Below, in pieces: positions 32,230 through 43,695 of a DNA stretch of 64,000 nt (position 1 is the stretch's first letter; each line of letters opens with the position of its first letter). The stretch covers positions 707,029-771,028 of the forward strand of contig JAHLKI010000014.1 of the NCBI GenBank assembly GCA_025602905.1, read 5' to 3'. The translations under genes and the position numbers were made by a program. This DNA is from Phlyctochytrium arcticum (lineage: Eukaryota; Chytridiomycota; Chytridiomycetes; Chytridiales; Chytridiaceae). Under the pieces are notes generated by a model. That model was given only the letters and a program-made list of their open reading frames with translations. It did no database searches and was not told the DNA's origin.

Positions 32230-33233
32230 CTTGTACTCACGACACTGAACCACCGATCCGTTGCACCTCACTTTTTTCTTGTGGCACCAGTTGCATACTT
32301 TCCCGGCAGGTACTGGCGGTTGTGTCTTTTGGTCCTCCGAGAGGTACGTGAATAAGGAGGTCTTTTGGTGGCCTTACGCGGCTCAATCTCTGTGGGACTG
32401 GAGGGTCTTCTACTAGAAGCAGACTGATCACTTACCAGCAGCTGGGAGGAAGAAGGTGTGATTGAGGAAGAAACTATGGAAGCGCTTGCGACGGGAGAGG
32501 TAGGAACAGAGGGGGCCGAGGAAGTAGTGAATGATTGGATGGATGATTGATCTTGTTTTGCGGCTTTGGGCGTTGCAGGGACTAATTGCTCGAAACGTTT
32601 GCTGAATGCTCCAATCTTGACATGTCCGTACTCGGCAGGATACTTGATTTTTGCTAACTCAAGTACTTTCGTCAGTTTTTGCCCCGACTGTCTCATCTTT
32701 TCTAACTCTGCCATGATCAAAGGAGACTCCTCAACAGCTGGCTGGGATGAACCTGGCACTTGCAACGCTGTGGAAGATGCGATGGGTGTGGATGATGCGA
32801 TGGGTGGGAGAGTGGGCAAACTTTGTGACAAACTTGCTGGCAAACTTAGTGGCAAGGTTTGTGGCGAACTTGACGGCATACTAATGAAAGACAAAGTTGC
32901 GGGTGGTGGATGCGGGAGGGCAGATGGGATGAGTACGGGTGAGGATGGAGAAGGATCAGATGGCATGAGTGTGGGTGAGGGTGGAGAAGGGTCAGATGGC
33001 ACGAGCGTGGGCGAGGATGGAGAAGGGTCAGATGGAGAGGATGGAGGGGAGCCAGATCTGCAGCTCGAATGGCGTCGGCCAGTGTTCTCTTTTAGAGCTT
33101 CGTCATCAAAAGTTGCGCGAACGCCATTTGAGGGGTGGTCGGGAGGAGGTCGCGGCATGTGAGGGTTAACTTGATTAACGTCAAGATATGCATGTCGTGC
33201 AGGTCTGGCCATCGTCCTGCGTAGGCCCCACAT
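32230..33233 (-). pseudogene. Ser/Pro-rich protein with Zn-cluster-like C-terminus
   Basis: 321 codons, mostly low complexity. Three imperfect 13-residue repeats 'PSDPSPSSPTLVP' lie at 32925-33045. The middle has a short conserved-looking part 'FSKRFEQLVPATPKAAK'. The C-terminus is basic. One frame over, the sequence reads 'KVCNWCHKKKVRCNGSVV' followed by Q-C, like the first half of a fungal Zn2Cys6 cluster, so a frameshift near 32285 is likely. It may be the C-terminal part of the transposase-like gene upstream or a separate partner protein. Confidence 0.4.
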
Positions 33234-33239
33234 GAGAGG

Positions 33240-34988
33240 TTTCTCTAAAAGGTACGAGGTTCAGACATACTATCACTGGGGCAACCCCGGCCAGCTTCAA
33301 AACGTACATCAACGACGAAAAAGTAGAGAATCCATAAGCCAACTGCTTAAGAGACCCTTCGCGTGGTAAGTGCTTTCCACGCCGCTCGTATGCAGCAGTC
33401 TAAATGTGTGTCCGTTTTCGAGAAGAATGCTGGAGTTTGGGGCTTGGAGGTAACCGTCGCGGATAAGATTGACATTATTGCGTACTGTACCGGTCCATTC
33501 GGTCAGAGCCTTTTGGCTGATTTCCGTCGTTTCGATTTCGTCGCAAGCCGCCTGGAAGGCTACTGCTGCTTCTGCGGCGTTGCAGTGATCCCCACCCTCT
33601 TTGTCTGGATGTTCATCTTTCCCAATGTACAGAGCTTTGGTGAGCTTACCGCAAAGTTTTTCTTTCACCACTTTGTCTGCCACTTTGTCAAGGATCCTGC
33701 ACAATATTTCGTAAATTGATTTGCTATGTTACCATATGAAAAGATCAGAAAAAAAAACCTTTGTTGAACATGAAAGGGGTCATGTTTGGGAAGATAGCCC
33801 TCTCCCATTGCTTCAATGATGGCCTGTGTGTTGCTCAAGTTGTCTGTAACAACTATAATCTTGTGGTCGGCTGCAAGCGACGTCAGTGTCCTTTCGGGGA
33901 ATTGGACTTTTATTGTTACTTACCAGTTGGTGAGAATCCTGCCGCGTCTTGAATCTCTTCAATCTTTTCGAGTACAGGCCATAAAGTTTCATGGCTTTCG
34001 GAACTCATACACCTGATATCCATTATCTGACCGATTTCGTTTTGGACAATATTCAATACTTTCATTTGGGGAAGCGACACCTTCAGATTTGTGTTAGGTT
34101 CTGCGGTTTGACGTTCATCTGAGGAGGCGTTACCATCTTGTTTGTGTTGGGCTCTGCGGTCTTCATGCGAGCCAGAAACTTGTAGGTTCCGTCAAAGGAA
34201 ATGGCGTGCTGCGCAGGGGAGAGCTCCATTATCACCCTTGCGAGTTCCTCAATGCCTCCTGTTGCAACAAGCCACGCCTGCTGAAAAGTTTCAGCGTCAG
34301 TAAGGGAATGCAGCAACAAGTATTCCGAGGCGCTGGGCGCTTTGGGACGTTGCTCCACCGGCGTCAGCATGAATTGCGGGTCATGCGCATGCATCATGTT
34401 CAAAGCGGCGAATCGTTTCATCCGACGGGTCTTCACAGACGTGAGCAAGGGAGACAGACCTGTATACGGTTGAATTAACAAAACCTCGAATTTGTAGCTC
34501 TCCGACATTTGCTCCTTACCTTTGGGCGACCTCATCACATCATGGACATCATGAAACAGATCCTCGTGGATGGCTTTCTTGTGGGTGAGTATATACGGAA
34601 ATCGATTGGCCAGGGCGGTACCTATGTTGGCCAGAAAGGCTTTCCCAATAGTGGCGAATCGGGTTGTGTTGGTGTTTTGGTCCGTTGAAGCGCAAGTATA
34701 GCTCATAAAGGCTAGGCAAACGGTAATATCATGTTCCTCAGCAGGCCTATAGCTGTACTCTTTGACTCGACGGGAATATTCTATCCACACAGACGCTGAG
34801 CGGGTCCAGCAAGTATACAACCAACCTTTGGGGATGCAGCCGTCACAAAGAGGACAGGGCACCATTCTATTTTTGAAGGCGTTTTCCGGAGTCCACACGA
34901 AAAAGGGAGTAGTGAAAAGGGAGAATTTCTTGCAAAGATTGACATTATCGTCGGGCATGATCTTTGAGGTGATGACTCGGTTGGACAA
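33240..34988 (-). pseudogene. Transposase-like protein, possibly DUF6729 type
   Basis: The N-terminal exon 34083-34988 has 'PFFVWTPENAF' and 'CPLCDGCIPKGW', a zinc-binding start. It continues with 'FPYILTHKKAIHEDLFH' and 'AISFDGTYKFLARMK' (candidate catalytic Asp). After an intron at 33873-33925 (GTAAGT...TTGCAG) comes 'IIVVTDNLSNTQAI' and 'HDPFHV', with a second Asp and a D-x-x-H block. A last exon (33309-33704) has 'TSGVESTYH'. This order of blocks is seen in uncharacterised basidiomycete transposase-like proteins that I associate with DUF6729. The label is tentative. Confidence 0.5.
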
Positions 34989-35310
34989 CTTGGTCTTCAG
35001 TTGTTGCTAGAGTTCATTGCGAACGCCTTCCTGAGTGATTTCCATACTGAAAGTTGATAGTGCAGAAGAGAAAGTCCAGCTGGGAAAGGCGTATTGTCGT
35101 TAGATAGAGCAAGAAGGGCGAGAGAACAGGTGAGCGCTGAAGGCAAAGAAAACAAATGGAAAATTAGCTTTCTCAAATTTTCCAGATCCATTCCCACTCC
35201 AGATCTGAAACGGATTTCAAGTCTGAGTTTGCTGACTCATGTGGTCATGTGAAAAGTGCGACAAAATGCAACATGTTGCAGTTAGGGCTGCTCGAGCGGC
35301 TCCCGCATAT

Positions 35311-37079
35311 TCCGCTCCTCCCAGGAAGTGCCCCCTAACACACTAGTCAATTCTGAGTGGTACGGGTTGTATTTCATGTCAGGCAAGAGGGGGCTCCATC
35401 ATCCAAACCAGTCTCCAAAAAAGGAAAAGCTCTCGCGGCCATTGACGACAGTCACATTACACGCAAGGGTAGGAGTCCGTGGATTTGTCCTTGAGAATCA
35501 ATGGGACTGACTGACCTATATTTGTAGATTACCCCATTTCGTATGCTGCGCACAACAACTTCTGCACTGAGGCATACGAGCACGTTGGCATTCATGCCAG
35601 CAAGATAACGCATCTGACGCGAGCTATGAGCGCCCGAGATGCCGAAGCGAGGAACGTTGATCCCGATCAGATTAGTAGAATGGTGGGTTGGCATAACGGC
35701 GCCAAAAACCTTTGCTACACCATCGATCTGCCTCTACAGGTTATGCGTGGTGCCGGGGACTGGCCGGTCACTGGGAACGGCTATTTCGTACACAGCGCAA
35801 CAGTAGAACCACCCTTATTTCTCCAGCGCTAATTGTTTAAGTTTGTTGGTATGAGGAAAGTTTCCGTTGCATGAAGTAGTATCCGCCGATATCTAACTTC
35901 AAATTTTAGACGAACAGTTGCCCCACGCCAAACAGATCGCATCTGATGGATTTCTACGCTTATGTGCCCAAATGAGAATCGCGTTTCTGCAGGACTCGGT
36001 CATCCTGCGAGAAAGCCACCCTAACCACCAGATCCGGAAGTTGCCCGTTTTTCAAACCCGGGAATATGAAGCATTTGCAGACGAGCTACGCGGCGCAATG
36101 GCCACAGCAGTGGACCCCACAACGGCCACCGTCCAGCAAGTTGTGCCGGAACTTGTTGATAGCATGTCAACGGGAAATGCAGCCCTCAGGGCGCATACAG
36201 TATGTCCAGCGCGATTCATCAGCTCAGCAGCAAATGGTCCGCCGAAATGGAAGCTCAAGCCAACGGTATGAAAGCCATTAACGCCAAATTGTCTGAGCAA
36301 CTGCGCGAAAGCCAGTTACAGACCCAGGTCCTGCTGAAAGATGCGGAGGAAAGGGAGCGGCGATCCAATAACGTTCTTTTCACTGCCCTTGCGCGGATGA
36401 ACCAGAATGTGAGTGCCATCCACCGAAATGGATTATTGGTATTGTTCAATAAAATTCTGACATATTTCCAAACGTGTAGGATCAGCTAATGCGAACCCAG
36501 TACAACGCACTGACCGACATGATGAATAGTACTCCAGCAAGGGTGTGGATTGACACAATCAGAGGACAGGATTCTACTCCCTCCCAGAATCAAGAGCCGG
36601 CTCAAGGCTCATCCTCCTCTTCGTCCTCCTCCACCTCCTTAGCCAGAGTGCCAACCAATCCTGCTGTACCATCATCTCTCCACCTTACTGCTTCCTCTCC
36701 ATCAGACCAACAAGCGCCAGAGGGTCCTGCTGGAGATACGGCGATGTCGTCGTTATCGCGTCAATTTGACGGATTTCGTATGGACCGTGACCTCCCAAAC
36801 TTGCGCCAAATATAGCAAGAGTACGCAACGGGCATCAATGGCCAACCGTCTGTCCGGGAAGTAGAGGAGTCGCTTGGAAACAGCTGGCGGAAAATGGATT
36901 CAGATCGCAGATTCTTCACGCGACGAAAGCATTTGTCCAAGGAAGTGGAGAGACTTGTAGCCACAGGCTTGCGGGAGGATGAGGCCATTGATGCCATGGA
37001 AGCGGAACGAGCGATCGGGGCATTGTCGATTGATCAATATCGTACTTTGCTTTTCAACAGAGCCAAATCCCAGGCGTAA
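35311..37079 (+). pseudogene. Crypton-like tyrosine recombinase, second half with GCR1_C domain
   Basis: Continuation of 30910-31912. It has 'NSEWYGLYFMSGK'. After an intron (about 35470-35527) come 'ISYAAHNNFCTEAYEHVGIH', 'KITHLTRAMSARDAEARN' (H-x-x-R motif), 'ISRMVGWHNGAKNLCYTI' (nucleophilic Tyr) and 'ATVEPPLFLQR', then a TAA. Another intron (35847-35909) precedes 'FLRLCAQMRIAFLQDSV'. A coiled-coil-like stretch follows, then a Ser-rich linker. The C-terminus is a GCR1_C DNA-binding domain: 'INGQPSVREVEESLGNSWRK' and 'RRKHLSKEVERLVATGL'. Lesions are a frameshift near 35410, the TAA at 35830-35832, a frameshift near 36200 and a TAG at about 36813. Confidence 0.75.
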
Positions 37080-37797
37080 TGTTTCAAAGGTAACCGCGCA
37101 TAACAAATGAGTTTCTGAAGCTCCAGCCTGACCACCAATCTTGTCATTAATCTTTGATCACATGGATCCGTGTCTAATCGTCTTTGTTTTGCTTCCAAGA
37201 GTTGTTTGTTTGAGTTGTTTTTCAAGCTACTTTCTTCTACCTGCCGGTCTGTTGTTGTATCTCTCTTCTTTGTTTTTTTTTGTGAGTTTGCTTTCTTTGT
37301 TTTGCTTTGGTGAGTTAGTCGGTTATGCTGTTTTCTTCTTCTTCCAGTTTGTTGTTCTGCGTTGCGTTAAGTACTAGTACTATTTTCTCTCTCCCTATTT
37401 CAATGTCATTGGTGTTTTTGGGCTGATCAATGAGTTTGATTCAGTCAATCGGCATCAACTTCTCTGGTGCTGCATTCGCTCAAGCAAGTGCTCGAAGTGA
37501 ATTAGGTGAATAAGAAACCATAATCCAAGATACAAAAAGCATGCCATACGCATACATACATGGGTTCCAATAAGCGTTGCTGCTGGTTGCTGCTAAAATA
37601 CGGTCCATCAGGTCATGCTACTCTTTGTATATCACGGTCTTCTGGCGCTGAAACTGGCTATGTTGCTGCTACTGCCATCATGATATATATATATATATTT
37701 ATAGGGGCTGGCACTCAGGACCAGTACTGATGGATGAAATAAATCAGTAGGATGAAGTTGGGAGAGAAGGTAGAAAAAAAATAATGTATGTCTTCCA
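37080..37797. other. Spacer, no gene
   Basis: Pyrimidine-rich, AT-rich DNA between the Crypton-like gene and the truncated CACTA transposase. It includes a TA dinucleotide run at 37681-37700. Its only ORFs are T-rich and low in complexity. Confidence 0.5.
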
Positions 37798-40325
37798 CTA
37801 TTGAAAAATCGCCTGGTAATTCACTCTACCGAGGGTTGGCGCACGTCTTGGCCAAGGTGTACCAGAGCATGGTATTTGAGGCGGGAGAAAATTTTGGGAT
37901 TGATGTCGCAAATGGATGCAAACGAAGCTGTGATAGCGCGTTGTAAGTCGAAGATGTAAGCTTCCAAGTTGGGAATTTGGCGCATGTAAACCAACAAAAA
38001 TACATCGGCCATACAGCACCATGCTTTGATCCAGGGTTGCGGCAGAAGTCCATCGTACATGAATGGTCCGACCTGGATGATTCGTCGGAAGTCCTTTCCT
38101 AAAAGTAAACCTCCATTGATGACAATCTCCTTTCCCCGGAAAGGATGCGAAAACCGTTGCCAATTTAACGCATCTACTCAAAGGGATAGTTCGCATTTCT
38201 TCTGACCTTTCGAAACCAATGCAAGAGAAGCACGTGATAACCACTTGATGATGCCTAAAAGGATAGTGTGTAGGGCCTCCAAGGGGGTGTCGTTATGCCC
38301 ATTGAAAGAGTTCAGGCGAAAAAGCGGATTGATCAGCCTGTCTACCGGTCGAATAGCATCGCGAAATGCTCGGGCTGCTTCCACGGAATGTGATTTCGCG
38401 TACTCCGTCAATGTATCTATGGTCGAAGCTGACAATTAGCATTTCACACCGGTGGTAGTTTGTTGTTTCCTCAAACGGGTCTTATTTCCGAAGATGCAGG
38501 CCATGTCAAGCTGATCGCGGATTTCCGCTTGCGTGCTTGCCCAATTGCGTGGTTCTCCAGGAGCAAGAAATTGCTGCAATTCTTCTGCGGTCTCAATCTT
38601 ACCACTGACTTTGCATGCGCGACAAAAACGGTTTGCCTTGCCAAATTCCATAGTAGAACAGAGCTCGGAATGCATTGGATTGTCTCCCAAGATACACACG
38701 ACCGAACCTGTGACCAACACAGGCTCTAAAGCGGCGGAATCATAGGTCCAGATGCCTGTGTCCAGTTTTGAGTTGATGGAGCTGATTGAAGCGTCCGCGA
38801 TTTCTAGCGCAGAAGCTTTGTTGCTCGTTCCCACGAAGTGTGTGTGAAAATCCCGCTGGCTCAGCATAAAGGGTAACCCGCCAAGTTGACGATACCAATT
38901 ATAGAAAGCGTTCCACTTCTTTGAGCTTGTGCCTGCCGAGTCATCGGAAAACAGGATAATGGGGACCATAATGACGCGATGACCGCCAGCACGCGCCTTT
39001 AGTGGATGCGGGGTCAGTATCTCTTCCACATCTCTTGCTGTACATGCGGTATAGACATTAGTGGGACTGCGGCGACCAACTATTGTCGTTTGCAGAGGTG
39101 ATGGCATCCTCACAATTTCGCGGAATTTCTTGATGTTGACCTTGATATCAGCGCACATGTAAAGACCTTGTGGTGTGTCCTTGACTTCAGTCCCGCATGC
39201 AAAATGCTCGCCGTCCTTCATGGTAAAACGTTGAACTTGGAGCGATACGTCGTCCACGGTCCGTACAAAGTCTTTGAGGAACACGTCCATTGAATTTACA
39301 GTATGCGAACCATTGGTGCTTGCAGTGTGGGATCCAAGTTCCACTTCTCTGCGTGGTATATTTCCGACAGAACATTGCTGGTCTCGCTGTAGGTTTTAAG
39401 GTGTCGCATAACCTCTGGATTGCCAACATCCTGGGCAATTATGCTGGCTACATCGATTAGGTGAAAAGGTGTTTTCAGAGGTGAGGTGTGCTCCTCAATG
39501 TGACCACCAGTCTGCAATGCGGGTTTAGCATGTAATGATGCGCTATTGCTCGTTTGATCAACGTACCAAATCATGAAGTTTCGTCAAACATCCCTGAACC
39601 GATTTTATTGATGGAGGAGCAGCACCCAATCGGGCCAATCCTCTACCCCACCACCAAATCAGATCCAGTGCCTCGTTGGAATAAGGATGTCTTTCGTTGG
39701 TCATGAGAACGGCGGAGAGTGCTGTTGCTTCGTCAGGAAACGGGGACCAGTCAATTTCCTTTTGGCTTCGATATGCTCTTCTGGGTTTGTTGCCAGTTGG
39801 GGGATCGATTTGGACATCAGGGAAATATTCTTCCCCCGTACGTTCCTGTTCCAAAAAAGCAGCTTCCGCCGCGAGACGCGCCTTTGTTTCCTGCTGGCGT
39901 AGATAATCATACAATGATGAAGTACTTGTTGGAGGAGGGTTCGGCGTATTGAGATCTTCAGCGGGAAGGGAATCGAAATCTACATCCATTGCATTCGAAT
40001 TAAAAGATGGGTCTTCATAGTTGGGAGTAGCGTTGGTTGCCCTCAGGTTCGGAGTGATGCGGTGAGGTACTTCAGGTTCGGCATTGTAACGGGCCTTATG
40101 ACCACGACGTTTCAAATGCTTGTCCTTGGCAGAGGTCTTGTCCTGGATTTTGACCGAACAAGTTTTGCAAATTACTGAAGCTGGATCACCACTGATTGTT
40201 GTGAAGTGCTCATCATATTTGGGATTCGCTCTTCTTTTGTTGCGGTCGGTGCTGCCGTCGAGGTACTGGTATCGCTGTATGCCCCGATCCCGCAGATCAA
40301 ATAGACCATCCAGTCTTCGGGGCAT
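37798..40325 (-). pseudogene. CACTA/TNP2-type transposase, 3'-truncated
   Basis: The N-terminus (39558-40325) has a zinc-finger 'CKTCSVKIQDKTSAKDKHLK' and an acidic linker. The catalytic part (38436-39344) has the family signatures 'ILFSDDSAGTSSKKWNAFYN', 'FVGTSNKASALEIAD' and 'LGDNPMHSELCSTMEFGKAN' followed by 'FCRACKV'. The next part (38178-38435) has 'NPLFRLNSFNGHNDTPLEAL' then 'HTILLGIIKWLS', and the last (37821-38060) 'KYHALVHLGQDV'. These are widespread in basidiomycete CACTA-like elements. Coding breaks off there without the usual Glu-containing C-terminal block. Frames change near 39340-39560, 38430 and 38170. Confidence 0.75.
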
Positions 40326-40449
40326 AGCTGGGACGGGTTCTGTTTGGAGAGAAGGACGACTTTGCGCTGAAGTGGGTCACCCCGGTCACCGCCCAAACTG
40401 CAGCAGAAAAGATGCCCACTCCTTTACGCCTCCCCTGTACCATTTTGGT

Positions 40450-40816
40450 AAAAGTATCTGATGTTGAAACAATGTCGACTAACTCCTATCGTTGAAGCAA
40501 TATTGATTAATGACATTGTGCCAACGCGAGCTAAAATAACCTGACAATATTGAAATCAATACTGCTACAATATCAGTTCAACATTGATACAATAAAGGAG
40601 TACGCGATGTTGAATTGACGTTGATAGCAAATATTGAGATCATGTTGAGTTTTCAACCTTGTTGAGAGGCGGAAAATGTTCTGTGGACGATCCTGACGTC
40701 AAGATTGCTGCAGCGCGTAGAGTTTATGTTTGCTGATTATGAAATCTATTATCAAAGCAACATTGTGGCTTGTCCAAAATCGCCTCAACACTTCACGGGT
40801 TTAGGGGTGTACTGCA
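40450..40816. repeat. Right subterminal and terminal repeats of the CACTA-like element
   Basis: At least eight short motifs related to caatattg/aacattg/gatgttga within 40455-40680, then the terminal inverted repeat at 40802-40816. Confidence 0.6.
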
Positions 40817-40917
40817 AACCTCAGTTCCGAGTGCGCTGGACCGGTCTCTCCCCAGATTGCGACACGTGGGAATCCGCCAAAGTCGCCCTCTCTCAACCCC
40901 GACTCCTCCTTGACTAA
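40817..40917 (+). pseudogene. Gypsy 1 chromodomain, right of the insertion
   Basis: 'FRVRWTGLSPDCDTWESA' is a chromodomain core (aromatic residues plus D-T-W-E). It completes the 'IVDHRM' left at 28360. The stop is TAA at 40915-40917. In chromoviruses this domain guides integration to histone-marked chromatin. Confidence 0.8.
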
Positions 40918-41026
40918 ATGCACAGCCGCGCCCCTTCCATGTTTCCCTTCGCCCCTGCGATGCCACCTGTTCCAACAGCCGCCCTCCCGACCCATCTCAC
41001 CTTCGACCTTGTCCCTCGGTCTTCTT

Positions 41027-41310
41027 TGAAAGGGGGGATGTCACCGCCAACGCGCTGTTACCATGAAAACCACCCAATCCTCACACCTTCCATCAACTTT
41101 CAGATCTGACGCCTCTCAGTTGCAGCAGCAACTGCTACAGCACACCGGCCAACACTGCCCCGACACTGCCCCAAAGATTCCAAGACCTTCCATCCTTTGC
41201 TGTTTGTAGTTCAGTTTGCAGTTTTAGTGTAGATCTGTAGTTTTCCCCCTCCTGTTTTCCTCGGCTATACATTATAAAATGCTTATTTTCTCGTCCGTCT
41301 CGTCGTAGGT
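41027..41310 (+). repeat. Gypsy 1 polypurine tract and partial 3' LTR
   Basis: The tract gaaaggggggatg (41028-41040) is followed by TGTCACCGCC, a plausible LTR start at 41039. The downstream 270 bp holds a C/T-rich promoter-like part. No second copy exists in the window and the end is blurred by the Copia fragment. Confidence 0.5.
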
Positions 41311-41776
41311 GACAATCAAGAAGAGCAGGATGAGGATGATGAGGAGGAGGAGGACAAGAAGCAGACAATGTGCTTGATAATATTGCTGAAGATCTTGGGG
41401 ACCTTGACATTGGGGCAGATGACGATCAGATTGATGAACATGACAATGAACCAGTTCGAGATGTCAGGATTGGGAAAGGTAAAGGTAAGGCAAGGGAGCG
41501 ATCCCTCCTTGAGGACAATGGAAGAGTCAGAGGATACAGGCTGATAAGTAAGAGGAAGGTTATCAGACGGGTTCGTTGCTACCCCGAGAGTCACAAAAGC
41601 ACCCCGGGTCCTCCCCCAAATCCTCAATGAACCAGAGGTGCTGCGCACATCAGAAGCTGTTCCAGCTAGAGATCCAGGCCTCGTAGCAGGTCGTAAGAGG
41701 GGACGCCCTCCAGGATCCAAAGATACGAAGCCGAGAAAGCGCCGTGGCGCCAAAATGACTTCTGGCTCGAGGGGGA

Positions 41777-43147
41777 GTGTACCGGAAAACGCTGCGTGAT
41801 GAGCTCAACCCCGCTGGGGCACGTGGACAGTCCCACAGCGTCGCTCCCAGTGTGGAAATATTGCCAGATATTAGTACGGTAGTGCAGCGAAGCGAGAGCG
41901 AGCCAGAAGGCCTGCTAGATGAGGTAGCAGTGCAATCAGCTATGGCGATTCTTGAAGAGTCGCGCCATCCTCAGAACTACAGAAAACTAAGGCATGATGC
42001 CGAGCTCAAATTAGAGGATGTGAAGAGCAAGGAGGTACGTATTCCTGGATCATACCGTGAAGCTCGCAAGTCCCCAGAATGGCCATTGTGGAAGTTGGCT
42101 ATCAAATCAGAACTGGACTCGTTGCGAAACAGGATGGTATTTGGCAAAATACAACATACACCTCCACAAGTCAAGTGCGTCGGTGCTCGATGGGTATTCG
42201 ACCTCAAGCGGAACGGAAAAGGCTAGATCGTACGTTTCAAGGCTCGTTTAGTAGCACAAGGTTTCAGTCAGCGAGCTGGGATCGACTACGACGCAACAAC
42301 TTCACCCGTGCTTGATGGCATAACCTATCGATTCCTCATGGCATTTGTGGCGTCCCAACACAAGAAGAAAGTCCGCATCCGAATCATGGATATAGTCACC
42401 GCATACCTCTACGGCAAGCTCGAAAAAGAAGTCTACATCCGAGTTCCCGAGGAATATACAGACGATGGCAAGCCTCTCCCAAAAGACCATTGTATGCGCC
42501 TGATTCAAGCACTATACGGACTTAAGCAAGCTGGACGTATCTGGTTCACACATCTACGGGATTATCTCGTGTTGAAAGGCTTCATCCAGGACGAGCTGTT
42601 CCCCTGCCTGTTCTTCAAGCGTCTACCGGACGGACAGTTTGTCGTCATTGCTATATATGTCGACGATCTTACCTTCATCGGGACCGAGAAAGCCGTTCAA
42701 GAAGCAGGAGCCGCCATCAAGGAAAAGTTTGACACCAAGGATTTGGGCCAGTCAACATATTGCCTAGGAATTCAGATCGAGTACTTGAAGGACGGCAGCA
42801 TTTTGCTACACCAGACAACCTACGCCAAACGCCTCTTAGAACACTTCAAGATGGACAACGCCAGCCCAGTCAAGACCCCAATGGTGTGCCGTCCCCTAGA
42901 ACCAGAATCCGATCCTTTCAGACCCTACAACGAAAAGGATGAAAACTACGAACTACTCTCAATTGAAACACCATACCTGTCCGCAATCGGTGCATTGATG
43001 TTCCTGGCAAATTCAACCCGACCAGATATTTCTTTCGCGGTGAACCTACTCGCCCGCTACTCCAGAAAACCCACTCGCCGCCATTGGACAGGAGTCAAAA
43101 CCGTTATGCAATACAGTACATCAAAGGAACGATCGATCAGAATGTGA
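41777..43147 (+). pseudogene. Copia reverse transcriptase
   Basis: RVT_2 domain. It contains 'VKCVGARWVFDLKRNGKG', then a TAG, then 'VRFKARLVAQGFSQRAGIDY', 'ALYGLKQAGRIW' and 'IAIYVDDLTFIG' with an intact Y-V-D-D box. 'LGIQIEYLKDGSILLHQ' and 'ANSTRPDISFAVNLLARYS' follow. The one stop in 'KG*IVRF' and a break after 'SKERSIRM' at 43147 disable it. Confidence 0.85.
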
Positions 43148-43229
43148 TGCGAAAGATGCGGGACTTGTCGGATACGCGGATGCTGGATTCTTGTAATATC
43201 CCCATACTGGTCGATCGCCAACTGGATAC

Positions 43230-43695
43230 GTGTTTATGAACAACGGAACGGCAATTAGTTGGAAATCCACGAAGCAAACGACAGCCGCAACATCTACAAA
43301 CTATTCCGAAGTCATGGCTCTCCACACAGCAACCGAAGCATGTTTACACCTCCGCTCCCTCGCCACAACAATGCAAACCCACACTGGTGTTCGAAATTCA
43401 TGCTCTTCAACTGCCCCTACGGTTATCTAGGAGGATAGCGAATCATGCATCGCGCAACTCAAGTCGGACAGCCCCGAGATATCGATGAAAGGCCGCACAC
43501 GATACTATATTGCGAAGTTCTTACATATCCAAGAATTACTGGGGAAAGAGATCGAAGTTCGCAAGATCAGTTTGGAGAAGAACCTGGCCGACCTTTTCAC
43601 CGAGAGTCTCGGAGCGACGGCCCATACGCGATTGGTACACGGCATCGGCTTACGAAGCGTTGGAGCTATGCTTGAGAGGGAGTCGCGCTGAGTAT
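43230..43695 (+). pseudogene. Copia RNase H
   Basis: 'GTAISWKSTKQTTAATSTNY' then S-E-V-M-A-L, and in the next frame 'KGRTRYYIAKFLHIQELLG' and 'KNLADLFTESLG', the usual end of Copia polyproteins. At least two frame breaks. Confidence 0.75.

Larger units (their letters stand above)
31913..35310. mobile_element. Inverted-repeat transposon nested in the Crypton-like gene
   Basis: The left end ATATGCGGGACCGGCCC (from 31913) and the right end, read inverted, ATATGCGGGAGCCGCTC (to 35310) match over the first ten bases and more loosely beyond. The ends fall exactly where the recombinase reading stops and restarts. The element carries minus-strand genes at 32230-33233 and 33240-34988. No target duplication could be confirmed. 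The superfamily is not established. Confidence 0.6.
28361..40816. mobile_element. CACTA-like composite transposon nested in Gypsy 1
   Basis: The ends are imperfect 15 bp inverted repeats: TGCACTACACCCCTA at 28361-28375 and TAGGGGTGTACTGCA at 40802-40816 (one mismatch). The left end contains CACTA. Both subterminal 250 bp are rich in short caatattg/caacattg motifs, as expected for CACTA elements. The right side carries a CACTA-type transposase (37798-40325, -). The left and right flanks are adjacent parts of one Gypsy chromodomain. No clear 3 bp target duplication is seen. Confidence 0.65.
41310..43695 (+). mobile_element. Ty1/Copia element, 5'-truncated
   Basis: Only the acidic linker, reverse transcriptase and RNase H of a Copia pol gene remain; gag, protease and integrase are missing. 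A purine-rich tract (acaagggggagtgacaagg, about 43806-43824) may mark the start of its 3' LTR. Confidence 0.75.

Noticed and set aside
32566..33162. Plus-strand 198-codon Gly-rich ORF
   Set aside because: Mirror of the Ser/Pro-rich minus-strand gene; its repeats are explained by the 13-residue repeats of that gene.
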